Origin: Mycobacterium sp. DL99
GTDB lineage: Bacteria > Actinomycetota > Actinomycetes > Mycobacteriales > Mycobacteriaceae
DNA: 64,000 nucleotides
Assembly (NCBI RefSeq): GCF_004762045.1
Contig: NZ_SJOM01000007.1
Coordinates: forward strand, 3,193,920-3,257,919
Direction: 5' to 3'
This document shows, one piece after another, positions 23,052 through 32,351 of this stretch (position 1 is the stretch's first letter; each line of letters opens with the position of its first letter). Made by a program: the position numbers and the translations under genes. The notes beneath the pieces are model-generated. The model worked only from the letters and a program-made list of their open reading frames with translations, was not told the DNA's origin and did no database searches.

Positions 23052-24263
23052 GTGCGCGGTCGCGTGGCACGGAAAGCATTTGCTCTCGGAAGTGCGAGTG
23101 TGGTTGCCCTGGCGATTGCCGGCTGTAACCAATCCTCGCCGGAAGGCGAGGCATCGCAGACCAATTTGAACATCGTCGAGAAGGTTCAGATCGACGAGAA
23201 CGGTGCCGAGATCAAGGCCGCCGAGGGTGTCAGCCCCGCCGACCCTGCCGGCGACGGCAAGGCCAACTGCCCGCCGGTGATGATCGGCATGATGGGCGCG
23301 CTCAACGGCCCGGATGCCGCGCTGGGCATCAACATCAAGAACGGCGTGCAGTTGGCGATCGACAAGCACAACGCCGCCAACGCCGGCTGCCAGGTGCAGC
23401 TCAAGAGCTTTGACACCGAGGGTGATCCGCAGAAGGCGAGCGGCGTCGCGCCGCAGATCGTCGACGAGGCGTTCATCATCGGCTTGATCGGCCCTGCGTT
23501 CTCGGGCGAGACCAAGGCCACCGGCGACGTGTTCAACCAGGCGGGCCTGGTCGCCGCGACGGCATCGGCCACCAACGTGACGTTGAGTGAGAACGGGTGG
23601 CGGACCTTCTTCCGCGGCCTGGCCAATGACGGCGTGCAGGGTCCCTCGGTGGCCAACTACCTCAAGAACACGCTCGGCAACAAGAAGGTGTGCGTTGTCG
23701 ACGACAGCACCGACTATGGGCTCGGACTGGCCGAAGCGGTGCGTGAAACCCTTGGCCCGGTTGCCGACTCGTCGTGCAACATCTCGGTGAAGAAGGGCGA
23801 CAAGGAGTTCTCGGCTGCGGTCACCCAGATCAAGGGTGCCGCGCCGGATTCCGTGTTCTACAGCGGTTACTACTCTGAGGCCGCACCGTTCGTGCAGCAG
23901 CTCAAGGACGGCGGTGTGACGGCGACGTTCGTCAGCGCCGACGGCACCAAGGACCCACAGTTCGTCAAGCAGGCCGGCGAATCGTCAAAGGGTTCGTTGC
24001 TGTCCTGCCCGTGCGGCCCGGCGACCGGTGCGTTCGCCGACGAATACACCCAGAAGTTCGGCCAGGCACCGGGCACGTACAGCACCGAGGGCTATGACCT
24101 GGGCACCATCCTGCTCAAGGGCATCGACTCCGGTGCCATCACCCGGCCGGCCCTGTTGGACTTCGTCCGCAAGTACGAGGGCCAGGGTGTGGCACGCAAG
24201 TACCAGTGGACCGACAAGGGCGAGCTGACCACCACCTTGATCTGGATGTACGAAGTCAAGTAG
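23052..24263 (+). CDS. livK: Branched-chain amino-acid-type ABC transporter substrate-binding lipoprotein
   Basis: A periplasmic-binding-protein type I receptor of 403 residues. The signal peptide ends in the lipobox LAIAGC (Cys about residue 25), so it should be a membrane-anchored lipoprotein on the outer face of the cytoplasmic membrane. The mature part has the Leu/Ile/Val-binding fold (IGMMGALNGPDAALG, GLIGPAFSGE, SVFYSGYYSEAAPFVQQL). GTG 23052 is preceded by GGAGGT at good spacing. It heads a livKHMGF cluster, with a strong hairpin separating it from the permease genes. The transported substrate could be a branched-chain amino acid or another small carboxylate or amide; the family is broad. 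Confidence 0.93.
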   Translation: MRGRVARKAFALGSASVVALAIAGCNQSSPEGEASQTNLNIVEKVQIDENGAEIKAAEGVSPADPAGDGKANCPPVMIGMMGALNGPDAALGINIKNGVQLAIDKHNAANAGCQVQLKSFDTEGDPQKASGVAPQIVDEAFIIGLIGPAFSGETKATGDVFNQAGLVAATASATNVTLSENGWRTFFRGLANDGVQGPSVANYLKNTLGNKKVCVVDDSTDYGLGLAEAVRETLGPVADSSCNISVKKGDKEFSAAVTQIKGAAPDSVFYSGYYSEAAPFVQQLKDGGVTATFVSADGTKDPQFVKQAGESSKGSLLSCPCGPATGAFADEYTQKFGQAPGTYSTEGYDLGTILLKGIDSGAITRPALLDFVRKYEGQGVARKYQWTDKGELTTTLIWMYEVK

Positions 24264-24275
24264 TCCCTCTGACGG

Positions 24276-24312
24276 AACGCGTCCGAGACCGTAGCCCGGA
24301 CTCGGACGCGTT
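24276..24312 (+). terminator. Intra-operon hairpin (partial terminator) between livK and livH
   Basis: A perfect 12-bp inverted repeat (24276-24287 with 24301-24312) with a 13-base loop, followed by a T-rich stretch (TTTCGTTTC). It probably ends or attenuates part of the transcription after livK, so the binding protein can be made in excess over the permease, or protects the livK mRNA 3' end. Confidence 0.7.
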
Positions 24313-24347
24313 TCGTTTCACATCACGAAGTCAGGAGCCGCCGCCGG

Positions 24348-25385
24348 ATGATCCACCAGTGCGTCGAGCAGTCCGCCTGCCTGGCATCCAACATCAGCTT
24401 CAACCTGGATGGCCTGCGAGACGGCTTCTGGCAGTTGACGATCGACGGCCTCTCATGGGGTGCGATCTACGCACTGGTGGCAGTCGGCTACACGCTGGTG
24501 TTCGGCGTGCTGCGCCTGATCAACTTCGCGCACTCCGAGATCTTCATGCTCGGCATGTTCGGCGCGTATTTCTGTCTGGATGTGATCCTCGGGTTCACCC
24601 CGAGCGGTAATGCCTACAACAAAGGCGTGGCGCTGACGGTGTTGTATCTGGCCATCGCCATGCTGTTCGCGATGCTGGTCTCGGGATCGGCTGCGGTCGG
24701 GCTGGAACTCATCGCCTACCGGCCGCTCCGAAAACGCAATGCCCGCGCCCTGACCTTCCTGATCACGGCCATCGGAATGTCGTTCGTGCTGCAGGAGTTC
24801 GTGCACTTCGTGTTGCCGAAGCTGATGAAGGGCTACGGCGGGAGTAACGCGCAACAGCCCATCGTCCTGGTCCAGCCGAAGGCTCAATTCACGATTTTCG
24901 GCGCCACGGTGTCGAACGTGACGCTGGTGATCGTGGGCGCGGCGCTGGTGCTCGCGGTGCTGACCGACATCGCGATCAATCGCACGAAGTTCGGCCGCGG
25001 TATCCGGGCCGTCGCGCAGGACCCGACCACGGCGACACTGATGGGGGTCTCCCGGGAACGCATCATCATGCGGACCTTCCTCATCGGCGGTCTGCTGGCG
25101 GGTGCCGCGGCGCTGCTCTATACGTTGAAGGTGCCGCAGGGCATCATCTACTCGGGCGGATTTCTGCTCGGTATCAAGGCATTCTCGGCGGCGGTGCTGG
25201 GCGGCATCGGTAATCTCCGCGGCGCCCTGCTGGGCGGTCTGCTCCTGGGCATCATGGAGAACTACGGGCAGGCGGTCTTCGGAACGCAGTGGCGCGACGT
25301 CGTGGCATTCGTTCTGCTGGTGCTGGTCCTGCTATTCCGGCCGACCGGCATACTCGGTGAAAGCCTCGGGAGGGCGCGGGTATGA
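24348..25385 (+). CDS. livH: Branched-chain amino-acid-type ABC transporter permease LivH
   Basis: A 345-residue integral membrane permease with 8-9 hydrophobic segments. It has the family hallmark near the start (GAIYALVAVGYTLVFGVLRLINFAHSEIFMLG) and the EAA-like coupling region AVAQDPTTATLMGVSRERI at about residue 225, where the ATPase docks. The N-terminus is unusual in carrying about 35 polar residues with two Cys before the first helix. The start is ATG 24348 with an upstream purine-rich AGGAG. It overlaps livM by 4 bases (ATGA). Confidence 0.93.
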   Translation: MIHQCVEQSACLASNISFNLDGLRDGFWQLTIDGLSWGAIYALVAVGYTLVFGVLRLINFAHSEIFMLGMFGAYFCLDVILGFTPSGNAYNKGVALTVLYLAIAMLFAMLVSGSAAVGLELIAYRPLRKRNARALTFLITAIGMSFVLQEFVHFVLPKLMKGYGGSNAQQPIVLVQPKAQFTIFGATVSNVTLVIVGAALVLAVLTDIAINRTKFGRGIRAVAQDPTTATLMGVSRERIIMRTFLIGGLLAGAAALLYTLKVPQGIIYSGGFLLGIKAFSAAVLGGIGNLRGALLGGLLLGIMENYGQAVFGTQWRDVVAFVLLVLVLLFRPTGILGESLGRARV

Positions 25386-26584
25386 GCGAGCATCACGGTT
25401 CAGAGTCCGCCGGGTCGGTGACCAGGACGCTGCTGGCTCCCGGCGACGCCATTCGCGACTGGTGGTCCACGCTGCCCCGGATGGCCAAATGGCTTGTCGG
25501 GGTGCTGGGTTTCGGATTGCTGGCGCTGCTGCCGTTGTTCACCCCGAGCTTCCTCAACACCACGGGCATCAGTTTCGGCGGCACCATGGCCCAGTTCGCG
25601 ATGGTCGCCATCATCGCGATCGGGCTCAACGTCGTCGTCGGGCAGGCGGGCCTGCTCGACCTCGGTTATGTCGGCTTCTACGCGGTCGGCGCCTACACCG
25701 TCGCGCTGCTGACCAGCCCCGACAGCCCGTGGAACAAGGTGGGTCCCAACGGGTTTCTCAGCAAGGACTGGGCGTGGCTGTCCTGTGTGCCGCTGGCCAT
25801 GGCGGTCACCGCGCTGGCCGGGCTCATCCTGGGAACGCCCACCCTGCGGTTGCGCGGAGACTATCTGGCCATCGTCACCCTCGGATTCGGTGAGATCATT
25901 CGCCTACTCGCCGACAACCTGTCCGACGTCACCAACGGTTCGCGAGGGCTCAATCAGGTCGCGTACCCACGGCTGGGGGAAAGCGAGAAGCTGCCCAACG
26001 GCGTGTTCTCCAGCGGTAACTCGGCCGGTGAGGCGAACTACGGCACCTGGTGGTTCTGGCTGGGGCTGATCCTGATGATCGGCATCCTGCTGTTGGTCGG
26101 CAACCTGGAGCGCAGCCGCGTGGGGCGCGCCTGGGTGGCGGTCCGCGAGGACGAGGATGCCGCAGAGGTGATGGGCGTCAACACCTTCCGGTTCAAGCTG
26201 TGGGCTTTCGTGATCGGCGCCGCGATCGGTGGCCTCTCGGGTGCGCTCTATGCCGGCCAGGTCCAGTACGTCGCGCCGCCGACGTTCAACATCATCAACT
26301 CGATGTTGTTCCTGTGCGCGGTGGTACTGGGCGGTCAGGGCAACAAACTCGGCGTCATCTTCGGCGCGTTCATCATCGTGTATCTGCCCAACCGGCTTTT
26401 GGGGGTCGAGTTCCTCGGGATCAACCTCGGCGATCTGAAGTACCTGTTCTTCGGCCTCGCGCTGGTGGTGCTGATGATCTTCCGGCCGCAGGGGCTGTTC
26501 CCCGTGCGCCAGCAGCTGTTGACCTATGGCAGATCGGCTCGACAGTTGTTGCGCGGCAATACGGACAAGGAGCCGGCGCTGTGA
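25382..26584 (+). CDS. livM: Branched-chain amino-acid-type ABC transporter permease LivM
   Basis: The second membrane subunit, 400 residues, with about ten hydrophobic segments. It shows the LivM signature [25 protein letters not shown] and the coupling loop [22 protein letters not shown] polar 40-residue N-terminal extension precedes the first helix. It pairs with LivH to form the channel. It overlaps livH upstream and livG downstream by 4 bases each, so synthesis of the subunits should be coupled. Confidence 0.93.
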   Translation: MSEHHGSESAGSVTRTLLAPGDAIRDWWSTLPRMAKWLVGVLGFGLLALLPLFTPSFLNTTGISFGGTMAQFAMVAIIAIGLNVVVGQAGLLDLGYVGFYAVGAYTVALLTSPDSPWNKVGPNGFLSKDWAWLSCVPLAMAVTALAGLILGTPTLRLRGDYLAIVTLGFGEIIRLLADNLSDVTNGSRGLNQVAYPRLGESEKLPNGVFSSGNSAGEANYGTWWFWLGLILMIGILLLVGNLERSRVGRAWVAVREDEDAAEVMGVNTFRFKLWAFVIGAAIGGLSGALYAGQVQYVAPPTFNIINSMLFLCAVVLGGQGNKLGVIFGAFIIVYLPNRLLGVEFLGINLGDLKYLFFGLALVVLMIFRPQGLFPVRQQLLTYGRSARQLLRGNTDKEPAL

Positions 26585-27435
26585 CCGAGCCCATGCCCGG
26601 CCTGACCGGGAGCGTCGAAGAACTGGCCGGGGTACACCGGGAAATCCAGGCAGCCGAGGGTGAGATCCTGTTGGAGACACAGGATCTCACGGTCAAGTTC
26701 GGTGGCCTTGTCGCCCTGGACTCGGTCAGCTTCAACATCCGCCGCGGTGAGATCCTCGGTCTGATCGGCCCCAACGGTGCGGGCAAGACCACCTGCTTCA
26801 ACGCGATCACCGGCGTCTACCGGCCCAGCTCGGGATCGGTCATCTTCGACGGCGCCCCGCTGGGCCGGATCAAGCGCCACCAGATCACGCGTCGTGGAAT
26901 CGCCCGTACGTTCCAGAACATCCGGCTCTTCGGCGAGATGACCGCGCTGGAGAACGTGATGGTGGGAACCGATGCGCGGCACAAGACCTCGGTGCCCGGA
27001 GCTCTGGTGCGTTCCCCACGCCATCGCCGCGAGGAGCGGTCGGCGATCGAGCGGGCGGCTGCATTACTTCACTTTGTCGGGATCGCCCATCGTGGCGAGG
27101 AGAAGGCCAAGAATCTGCCCTACGGTGACCAACGCCGCCTTGAGATCGCCCGCGCACTGGCCACCGAGCCCAAGCTGTTGTGCCTGGACGAGCCGGCCGC
27201 CGGGTTCAACCCGGCAGAGAAGGCGTCACTGATCGAGCTGATCCGCAAGATCCGCGACGACGGCTACACCGTGCTGTTGATCGAGCACGACATGCGTCTG
27301 GTGATGGGCGTGACCGACCGCATCGTGGTGCTCGAATTCGGCCGCAAGATCGCCGACGGATTGCCACACGAAATCCGCGAGGACCCGAAGGTCATCGCCG
27401 CGTATCTGGGGGTACCCGATGACGAGCTCGGCTGA
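26581..27435 (+). CDS. livG: Branched-chain amino-acid-type ABC transporter ATPase LivG
   Basis: A cytoplasmic ATP-hydrolysing subunit of 284 residues. It has Walker [10 protein letters not shown] at about residue 62, LivG-type TFQNIRLF, signature region [15 protein letters not shown], Walker [14 protein letters not shown] and the switch histidine in LIEHDM. The GTG at 26581 overlaps the livM stop (GTGA). The frame is open far upstream inside livM, but that sequence is a shadow. An internal ATG at 26593 is a less likely start. It overlaps livF by 17 bases. Confidence 0.93.
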   Translation: MTEPMPGLTGSVEELAGVHREIQAAEGEILLETQDLTVKFGGLVALDSVSFNIRRGEILGLIGPNGAGKTTCFNAITGVYRPSSGSVIFDGAPLGRIKRHQITRRGIARTFQNIRLFGEMTALENVMVGTDARHKTSVPGALVRSPRHRREERSAIERAAALLHFVGIAHRGEEKAKNLPYGDQRRLEIARALATEPKLLCLDEPAAGFNPAEKASLIELIRKIRDDGYTVLLIEHDMRLVMGVTDRIVVLEFGRKIADGLPHEIREDPKVIAAYLGVPDDELG

Positions 27436-28165
27436 GACCAGCCCGCCGGTGCTGCTCGAGGTGCGCGATGCGGTGGTGCACTACGGCCGGATCAAGGCGT
27501 TGCACGGGGTTTCGCTGGTGGTGCACGAGGGGGAGTTGGTGACCCTGCTGGGCTCCAACGGAGCCGGCAAGACGACCGTGATGCGGGCGATCTCGGGCCT
27601 CCGGCCGCTGACCTCGGGCTCGGTCTGGTTCGAGGGTCGCGACATCTCCCGGGTGAAAGCACATCAGCGCGTGATCGACGGGCTGATCCAGGCTCCCGAG
27701 GGTCGCGGGGTGTTCCCCGGCATGACCGTGCTGGAGAACCTCGAGATGGGTTGCTATGGACGCAAATTCGCGTCCCGCGCGGAGCATGACGAACGGTTGG
27801 ACTGGGTGTTCGAAACGTTCCCCAGGCTGGCCGAGCGGCGCTCGCAGGTGGGCGGCACCCTCTCCGGTGGGGAACAGCAGATGCTGGCCATCGGTCGGGC
27901 GCTGATGGCCCGGCCCAGGGTGCTGTTGCTCGACGAGCCGTCGATGGGGCTGGCGCCGATGGTGATCTCGCAGATCTTCAAGATCATTTCCGAGATCAAC
28001 GCCAAGGGCACCACGGTGTTGCTGGTCGAGCAGAACGCCCAGCAGGCGCTGAGCCGGTCCGACCGCGCCTACATCCTGGAGACCGGCAACGTCACCCGTA
28101 CCGGTGATGCGCGGGAATTGTTGGCAGACGACAGCATTCGCGCCGCGTACCTAGGCGTCGCGTAA
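27419..28165 (+). CDS. livF: Branched-chain amino-acid-type ABC transporter ATPase LivF
   Basis: The second ATPase of the importer, 248 residues. It has Walker [10 protein letters not shown], the LivF-type [13 protein letters not shown] segment, signature [15 protein letters not shown], Walker [13 protein letters not shown] and switch histidine replaced by glutamine-rich [10 protein letters not shown], as is typical for LivF. It is the last gene of the operon and begins inside livG. Confidence 0.93.
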   Translation: MTSSAETSPPVLLEVRDAVVHYGRIKALHGVSLVVHEGELVTLLGSNGAGKTTVMRAISGLRPLTSGSVWFEGRDISRVKAHQRVIDGLIQAPEGRGVFPGMTVLENLEMGCYGRKFASRAEHDERLDWVFETFPRLAERRSQVGGTLSGGEQQMLAIGRALMARPRVLLLDEPSMGLAPMVISQIFKIISEINAKGTTVLLVEQNAQQALSRSDRAYILETGNVTRTGDARELLADDSIRAAYLGVA

Positions 28166-28268
28166 CCCCGGCACCACGTGGCCCCGGCGCCGCGAGCGTG
28201 CGGGTATGCCGGCGACACGCCGCGCTGGTTTCGATTTTTGCGCACGTTCACGGCACGCTGGGGTGGTG

Positions 28269-28595
28269 ATGGTAGCCAAATCGATCGCACTGTTCGTCCT
28301 CGCCGCGGTACTGGAGATCGGCGGGGCCTGGCTGGTGTGGCAGGGCGTGCGCGAGCATCGCGGTTGGATGTGGATGGGCGCCGGGGTGATCGCGCTCGGC
28401 GCCTACGGCTTCGTCGCGGCGTTCCAGCCCGACGCCCATTTCGGTCGGGTGCTGGCCGCCTACGGCGGGGTGTTCATCGCCGGTTCGTTGTTGTGGGGCA
28501 TGGCCGCCGACGGTTTCCGGCCCGACCGCTGGGACGTCACCGGTGCACTCGTGGCCCTGGCCGGCGTCGGTCTGATCATGTACGCCCCGCGCTGA
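28269..28595 (+). CDS. YnfA/UPF0060 family small membrane protein
   Basis: A 108-residue, four-helix inner-membrane protein. It has family features [24 protein letters not shown] and [20 protein letters not shown], ending in GRPDRWD-like DRWDVTGA and a final short helix. YnfA proteins resemble small multidrug-resistance exporters, but the function is poorly defined. ATG 28269 places the first helix correctly; the frame runs 63 bases further up without a plausible start. It is convergent with the next gene, with 3 bases between the stops. Confidence 0.88.
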   Translation: MVAKSIALFVLAAVLEIGGAWLVWQGVREHRGWMWMGAGVIALGAYGFVAAFQPDAHFGRVLAAYGGVFIAGSLLWGMAADGFRPDRWDVTGALVALAGVGLIMYAPR

Positions 28596-28598
28596 CCG

Positions 28599-29486
28599 TC
28601 AGCCCAGATGGGCGCTGTCGTCGTCGAGGTCGTCGCGGTTCAGACCCATCGGCGTGGCGGCCGGAACGTCCCCGGCGGCCACCACCTGCCGGGTGATCGG
28701 CGTCAGCACCCGGAACAGGGTGGTGATCTCGGCGTCGGTCAACGCATCCAGCGCACCGAGGGCCAGGGCATCGGTGCGGTCCTCGATGGCCTGCTTGATG
28801 TCTCGGCCGGCGTCGGTGAGGTCGCCCCCGTCGTCCAACCAGCCACGCGACCGCAATCGCTCGACGTATTCCGCCCACTGCTCGTCGTCGTAGTCGCGGC
28901 CGCGCATGATCATCTCGCGCGGCACCCGCCCGGCCGCGGCGTGCAGCACATTGCATTCCCGGCCGCTGATGCCCTCGGCGACCAGCACCGCGATATGGCC
29001 GTCGCCGCGTTGCTCACGCAGCAGGGTGACCGCGTGCCAGAGTTTGGCGACCGGTTCGTCCGGCCACGGCAGGGCCCGGTTGGCGGCGTAGAGCGGCCGG
29101 CCATCCAACGGCGCGGTGCGGGCGGCCTTGGCGGTCAGCTCGGCCGCGAGGCGCGTGGACTCTGAGTCAGTCACCCCGGAGCGACGCAGCGCCGCGACCG
29201 CCGAGTCCGACCGCACCTGCAGAAGCCTTGCCGGACTTGCCTTGTCCCAGGCCGCGGGCAGGGCCCTGGACACCCGCTCGGTGGTGAAGTTGTAGAAGGC
29301 CGCGGCGACGACTTCGGGCGGCACGATGCCCAGCGGGGCTGAGCGGGCGCCGAAGTACCCCATCCAGAAGCCGGGGTAGCCCAAGTCCGCGAATGCCGCG
29401 AGCGATTCCGGGGCGAAGTAGGTGACCCCGTGTACCGGCTCCAGCCGGTCGAAGAAACGACGTGCCAATGCCGGAGAACGACCCAT
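28599..29486 (-). CDS. SCO6745/SalK-like family protein
   Basis: A protein of 295 residues with N-terminal MGRSPALARRFFDRLEPVHGVTYFAPES and a following FWMGYFGARSAPLG. These are the hallmarks of the actinobacterial family often labelled SCO6745 or SalK-like (helix-turn-helix-like C-terminal half). I know of no established biochemical function. The long open frame upstream (to 29837) overlaps the regulator gene and is a shadow; ATG 29486 fits the family N-terminus. It lies 8 bases after the stop of the GntR-type regulator and may share its transcript. Confidence 0.8.
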   Translation of the reverse strand: MGRSPALARRFFDRLEPVHGVTYFAPESLAAFADLGYPGFWMGYFGARSAPLGIVPPEVVAAAFYNFTTERVSRALPAAWDKASPARLLQVRSDSAVAALRRSGVTDSESTRLAAELTAKAARTAPLDGRPLYAANRALPWPDEPVAKLWHAVTLLREQRGDGHIAVLVAEGISGRECNVLHAAAGRVPREMIMRGRDYDDEQWAEYVERLRSRGWLDDGGDLTDAGRDIKQAIEDRTDALALGALDALTDAEITTLFRVLTPITRQVVAAGDVPAATPMGLNRDDLDDDSAHLG

Positions 29487-29494
29487 ACATCTAG

Positions 29495-30211
29495 TTAAGC
29501 ATCGGGTCCGTCGCCGTCGATCACCGCGGTGGCGGCCTCGTCGATGATGGCCCGCATCGCCCGTTCGGCGGCGTCCTCGTCGCGCAGCCGTATGGCCCGG
29601 GCCACCTCGTCGTGCAACGCGATGGCCGCCGGGTTGGGGGAGTCCGGCATCAGCCCGTGCTGGGTACGTCCGGCCAGGACCTCGGCCACGACGTCGTTGA
29701 GTGCGCGGAACATCTCGTTGCCGCTGGCATCCAGGAGTGTCTGGTGGAAAACCTTGTCGGCCAACAGGTATGCGTCGAGGTTGCCGGAACGCCCGTGCAC
29801 CACCATGTCCGAGACCGCAGCGGCCAGGATTCGGCATTGATCCGGGTTGGCCCGCCGCGCGGCGAGTGCTGCGGCGGCAGGTTCAAAACCTCGCCGAAGT
29901 TCCGACAGTGATGCCAGCAGCGCGGCTCGGTCACCGGCCTGCAGGCGCCAGCGGATCAGTCTGGGGTCGAACACATTCCACTTGCGCGAGGGCTGGACGG
30001 TGATCCCGACCCGGCGCCGCGATTCCACCATGCCCATCGACTCCAGCACCCGGATCACCTCGCGGGCGACACTGCGGGATACCTCGTGCTCGGTGCTGAG
30101 CCGGTCCAGGGTCAGCACCTGGTCAGCCGCCAGCTCGCCGGAGACGATTCCGGTGCCGAGCGCGGTGAGCACGCTGACGTGCAGCGCGCCGACGTTTGAG
30201 GGCGAGGACAC
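29495..30211 (-). CDS. GntR-family (FadR/FCD subfamily) transcriptional regulator, probably of gluconate genes
   Basis: A DNA-binding repressor of 238 residues. The N-terminal winged helix-turn-helix (about 10-75) contains LTLDRLSTEHEVSRSVAREVIRVLESMGMVE. The C-terminal all-helical FCD effector domain (about 95-225) has metal/ligand positions in LRRGFEPAAAALAARRA and ALHDEVARAIRLRDEDAAE. It is divergent from gluconokinase and gluconate permease, which strongly suggests it controls them and responds to gluconate or a related sugar acid. The GTG start is at 30211. Confidence 0.88.
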   Translation of the reverse strand: MSSPSNVGALHVSVLTALGTGIVSGELAADQVLTLDRLSTEHEVSRSVAREVIRVLESMGMVESRRRVGITVQPSRKWNVFDPRLIRWRLQAGDRAALLASLSELRRGFEPAAAALAARRANPDQCRILAAAVSDMVVHGRSGNLDAYLLADKVFHQTLLDASGNEMFRALNDVVAEVLAGRTQHGLMPDSPNPAAIALHDEVARAIRLRDEDAAERAMRAIIDEAATAVIDGDGPDA

Positions 30212-30334
30212 GGTTACATCCTGTCATATCCGGTGGCGGGAGGTTAATAAACAGATGTAATCGAGATTCGCTTGCAAACGTATGCTTTTTAAGCCAGGAT
30301 GTGTGACGGCAGACACATATTGTGAGGCGGATGT
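30212..30334. promoter_or_regulatory. Divergent promoter/operator region of the gluconate module
   Basis: An AT-richer 123-base gap between the regulator and gntK. It contains a perfect inverted repeat at 30299-30318, arms ATGTGT and ACACAT with an 8-base spacer, directly upstream of the gntK ribosome-binding site (GAGGCGG). This is a reasonable operator candidate for the divergent GntR/FCD regulator. A TTAATAAA stretch near 30243 may belong to the regulator promoter. Confidence 0.5.
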
Positions 30335-30850
30335 ATGGGTTCACCAGTCGTGGTCATGGGCGTATCGGGGTCGGGCAAGTCGACCGTCGGCGCCGCGCTG
30401 GCGCAGCGGATGCGGGTACCGTTCGCCGACGCCGACGACTTTCACCCCGCCGCCAACATCGCCAAGATGTCTGCCGGCCACGCCCTCGACGACGACGATC
30501 GCAACCCCTGGCTGGAATCGATCGGTGAGTGGCTCGCCGAGCACCACGACGGCGGTGTGATGGGTTGCTCGGCGCTCAAACACAAGTACCGCGACCAATT
30601 GCGGCGGCACTGCGCCGATGTGGTGTTTCTGTATCTGAGCGGATCCGCCGAGGTGATCCGCCGGCGCCAGGCCAGCCGACCGGGGCATTTCATGCCGGCC
30701 GCGCTGCTGGACTCCCAATTCGCGACGCTGGAGCCGCTCAGTCCCGACGAGGCCGGTATCGCCATCGACGTGGATCAGAGCATCGACGCCATCGTCGATG
30801 AATATGTGGCCCGATCCGCCACTGCGACAACAGAACAGGAGAACCGATGA
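30335..30850 (+). CDS. gntK: Gluconokinase
   Basis: A 171-residue cytoplasmic kinase that phosphorylates D-gluconate to 6-phosphogluconate with ATP. The P-loop GVSGSGKST is at residues 9-17. DADDFHPAANIAKMSAGHALDDDDRNPWL is the classic gluconokinase substrate segment, and ALKHKYRD and the ASRPGHFMP motif follow. The length is normal for the GntK family. ATG 30335 has GAGGCGG six bases upstream. It overlaps the permease by 4 bases. Confidence 0.96.
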   Translation: MGSPVVVMGVSGSGKSTVGAALAQRMRVPFADADDFHPAANIAKMSAGHALDDDDRNPWLESIGEWLAEHHDGGVMGCSALKHKYRDQLRRHCADVVFLYLSGSAEVIRRRQASRPGHFMPAALLDSQFATLEPLSPDEAGIAIDVDQSIDAIVDEYVARSATATTEQENR

Positions 30851-32289
30851 CCTCGGCGCTCACTCCGCTCGCGGCCGGGACGGAACTGGTTGAACCGGTG
30901 GCGGGCGGCGCGCAGCTGGTCCTGGCCGCATTGGCCGGCATCGCCCTGATCGTCGTTCTCATCACCGTCGTCAAACTGCATCCGTTCCTGGCCCTGATCT
31001 TCGGCGCGCTGACCGTGGGCATGGCTGCGGGTGAGAACGTCAGCGACGTGCTCGCCTCGTTCTCCAGCGGCTTCGGTTCCACTGCTGCCAGCGTCGGGAT
31101 ATTGATCGCTCTCGGTGCGATGTTCGCCAAGCTGTTGGCCGACTCCGGGGGAGCGGACGAGATCGTGGACACCATCGTCGGGCACGCGTCACCGCGCGCG
31201 CTGCCGTGGGCAATGGCGTTGGTGGGCGCGGTCATCGGTCTGCCGATGTTCTTCGAGATCGGACTGGTGTTGTTGATGCCGGTGATCTACCTGGTGGCCC
31301 GTCGTTCTCAACTGTCCTTGATCACCGTCGGCATCCCAGCGCTCGCGGGCCTGTCGGCCATGCACGGATTCGTACCACCACACCCGGGACCCGTCGCCGC
31401 GATCTCATTGCTCGACGCCGACCTCGGTGTCACGCTGGCGCTGGGTGTGCTGGTGGCAATCCCGACGATCGTGGTGGCGGGTCCGCTGTTCGGCAAGTTG
31501 GCCGGACGATGGGTGGTCCTTGAGGTCCCCGACCGGTTCGACGCCTCGGACGCTCCGGGCCCGGACGCCGGCGGTGCCGCCGCCGGCACGACCACGACGA
31601 CGACCACCGCCACCAAGGCGCGACCGACCTTCGGCATCACCATGTTCAGCGTTCTGCTGCCGGTGGCACTGATGATGGGCAAAGCCCTCGTCGACATCTT
31701 CGTGGACGACAAGTCGCACCTGCTGCGTCAGACGTTCGACATCCTCGGCCAGCCCTTGATGGCGTTGCTGATCGCGGTGGTGGTCGGCATGTTCACCCTC
31801 GGTGGCGGCGCCAAGATGACTCGAGACCAGATCGTGAAATGCATTGAGTCGTCGCTGCCTCCGGTGGCCGGGATCATTCTGATCGTCGCCGCCGGTGGCG
31901 GGTTCAAGCAGGTCCTGGTCGACACCGGCATCGGTACCCTGCTCGCCGAATGGGCCAAGGGCGCCAACTTCTCGGTGGTTCTGCTGGCGTGGGTGCTGGC
32001 TGTGCTGATCCGGTTGGCCACGGGGTCGGCCACGGTGGCCACCATCACCGCGTCGTCGCTCATGCTGGGCCTGGTCGAGGGGATGAGCACCGGGGAGGTG
32101 TCCCTGGTGGTGCTCGCGGTGGGTGCGGGCTCGTTGTTCTTCTCCCACGTCAACGACGCCGGATTCTGGCTCGTGAAGGAGTATTTCGGGATGACCGTGG
32201 GCCAGACCATCAAATCGTGGTCGCTGATGGAGACCACACTGTCGGTGGCGGGTCTGGTTTTCGTCCTGCTGCTGGGTCTGCTGATCTGA
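30847..32289 (+). CDS. gntP: Gluconate:H+ symporter, GntP family
   Basis: A 480-residue polytopic membrane permease that imports gluconate. It has about 12 hydrophobic segments and GntP-typical motifs, including GLPMFFEIGLVLLMPVIY, HGFVPPHPGPVAAISLL, ATGSATVATITASSLM and FSHVNDAGFWLVKEYF. A low-complexity Ala/Thr linker (about residues 238-262) forms a cytoplasmic loop. Start and spacing show coupling to gntK (ATGA). Together they form the first two steps of gluconate use. Confidence 0.95.
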   Translation: MTSALTPLAAGTELVEPVAGGAQLVLAALAGIALIVVLITVVKLHPFLALIFGALTVGMAAGENVSDVLASFSSGFGSTAASVGILIALGAMFAKLLADSGGADEIVDTIVGHASPRALPWAMALVGAVIGLPMFFEIGLVLLMPVIYLVARRSQLSLITVGIPALAGLSAMHGFVPPHPGPVAAISLLDADLGVTLALGVLVAIPTIVVAGPLFGKLAGRWVVLEVPDRFDASDAPGPDAGGAAAGTTTTTTTATKARPTFGITMFSVLLPVALMMGKALVDIFVDDKSHLLRQTFDILGQPLMALLIAVVVGMFTLGGGAKMTRDQIVKCIESSLPPVAGIILIVAAGGGFKQVLVDTGIGTLLAEWAKGANFSVVLLAWVLAVLIRLATGSATVATITASSLMLGLVEGMSTGEVSLVVLAVGAGSLFFSHVNDAGFWLVKEYFGMTVGQTIKSWSLMETTLSVAGLVFVLLLGLLI

Positions 32290-32311
32290 GCCGGCAACCG
32301 GAGCCCCCCAC

Positions 32312-32341
32312 GTGGGGTGCCCGTGCGAACGGGCGCCCCAC
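32312..32341. terminator. Strong hairpin terminator between gntP and the RDD gene
   Basis: A 13-bp stem (GTGGGGTGCCCGT pairing with ACGGGCGCCCCAC, one G-T pair) closed by a 4-base loop. It lies between the convergent gntP and RDD genes and can serve both strands. There is no U tract. Confidence 0.8.
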
Positions 32342-32351
32342 GCAACGGTTC

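Noticed and set aside
26050..26580. Upstream extension of livG
   Set aside because: Runs in another frame inside livM; the GTGA overlap and family length support 26581.
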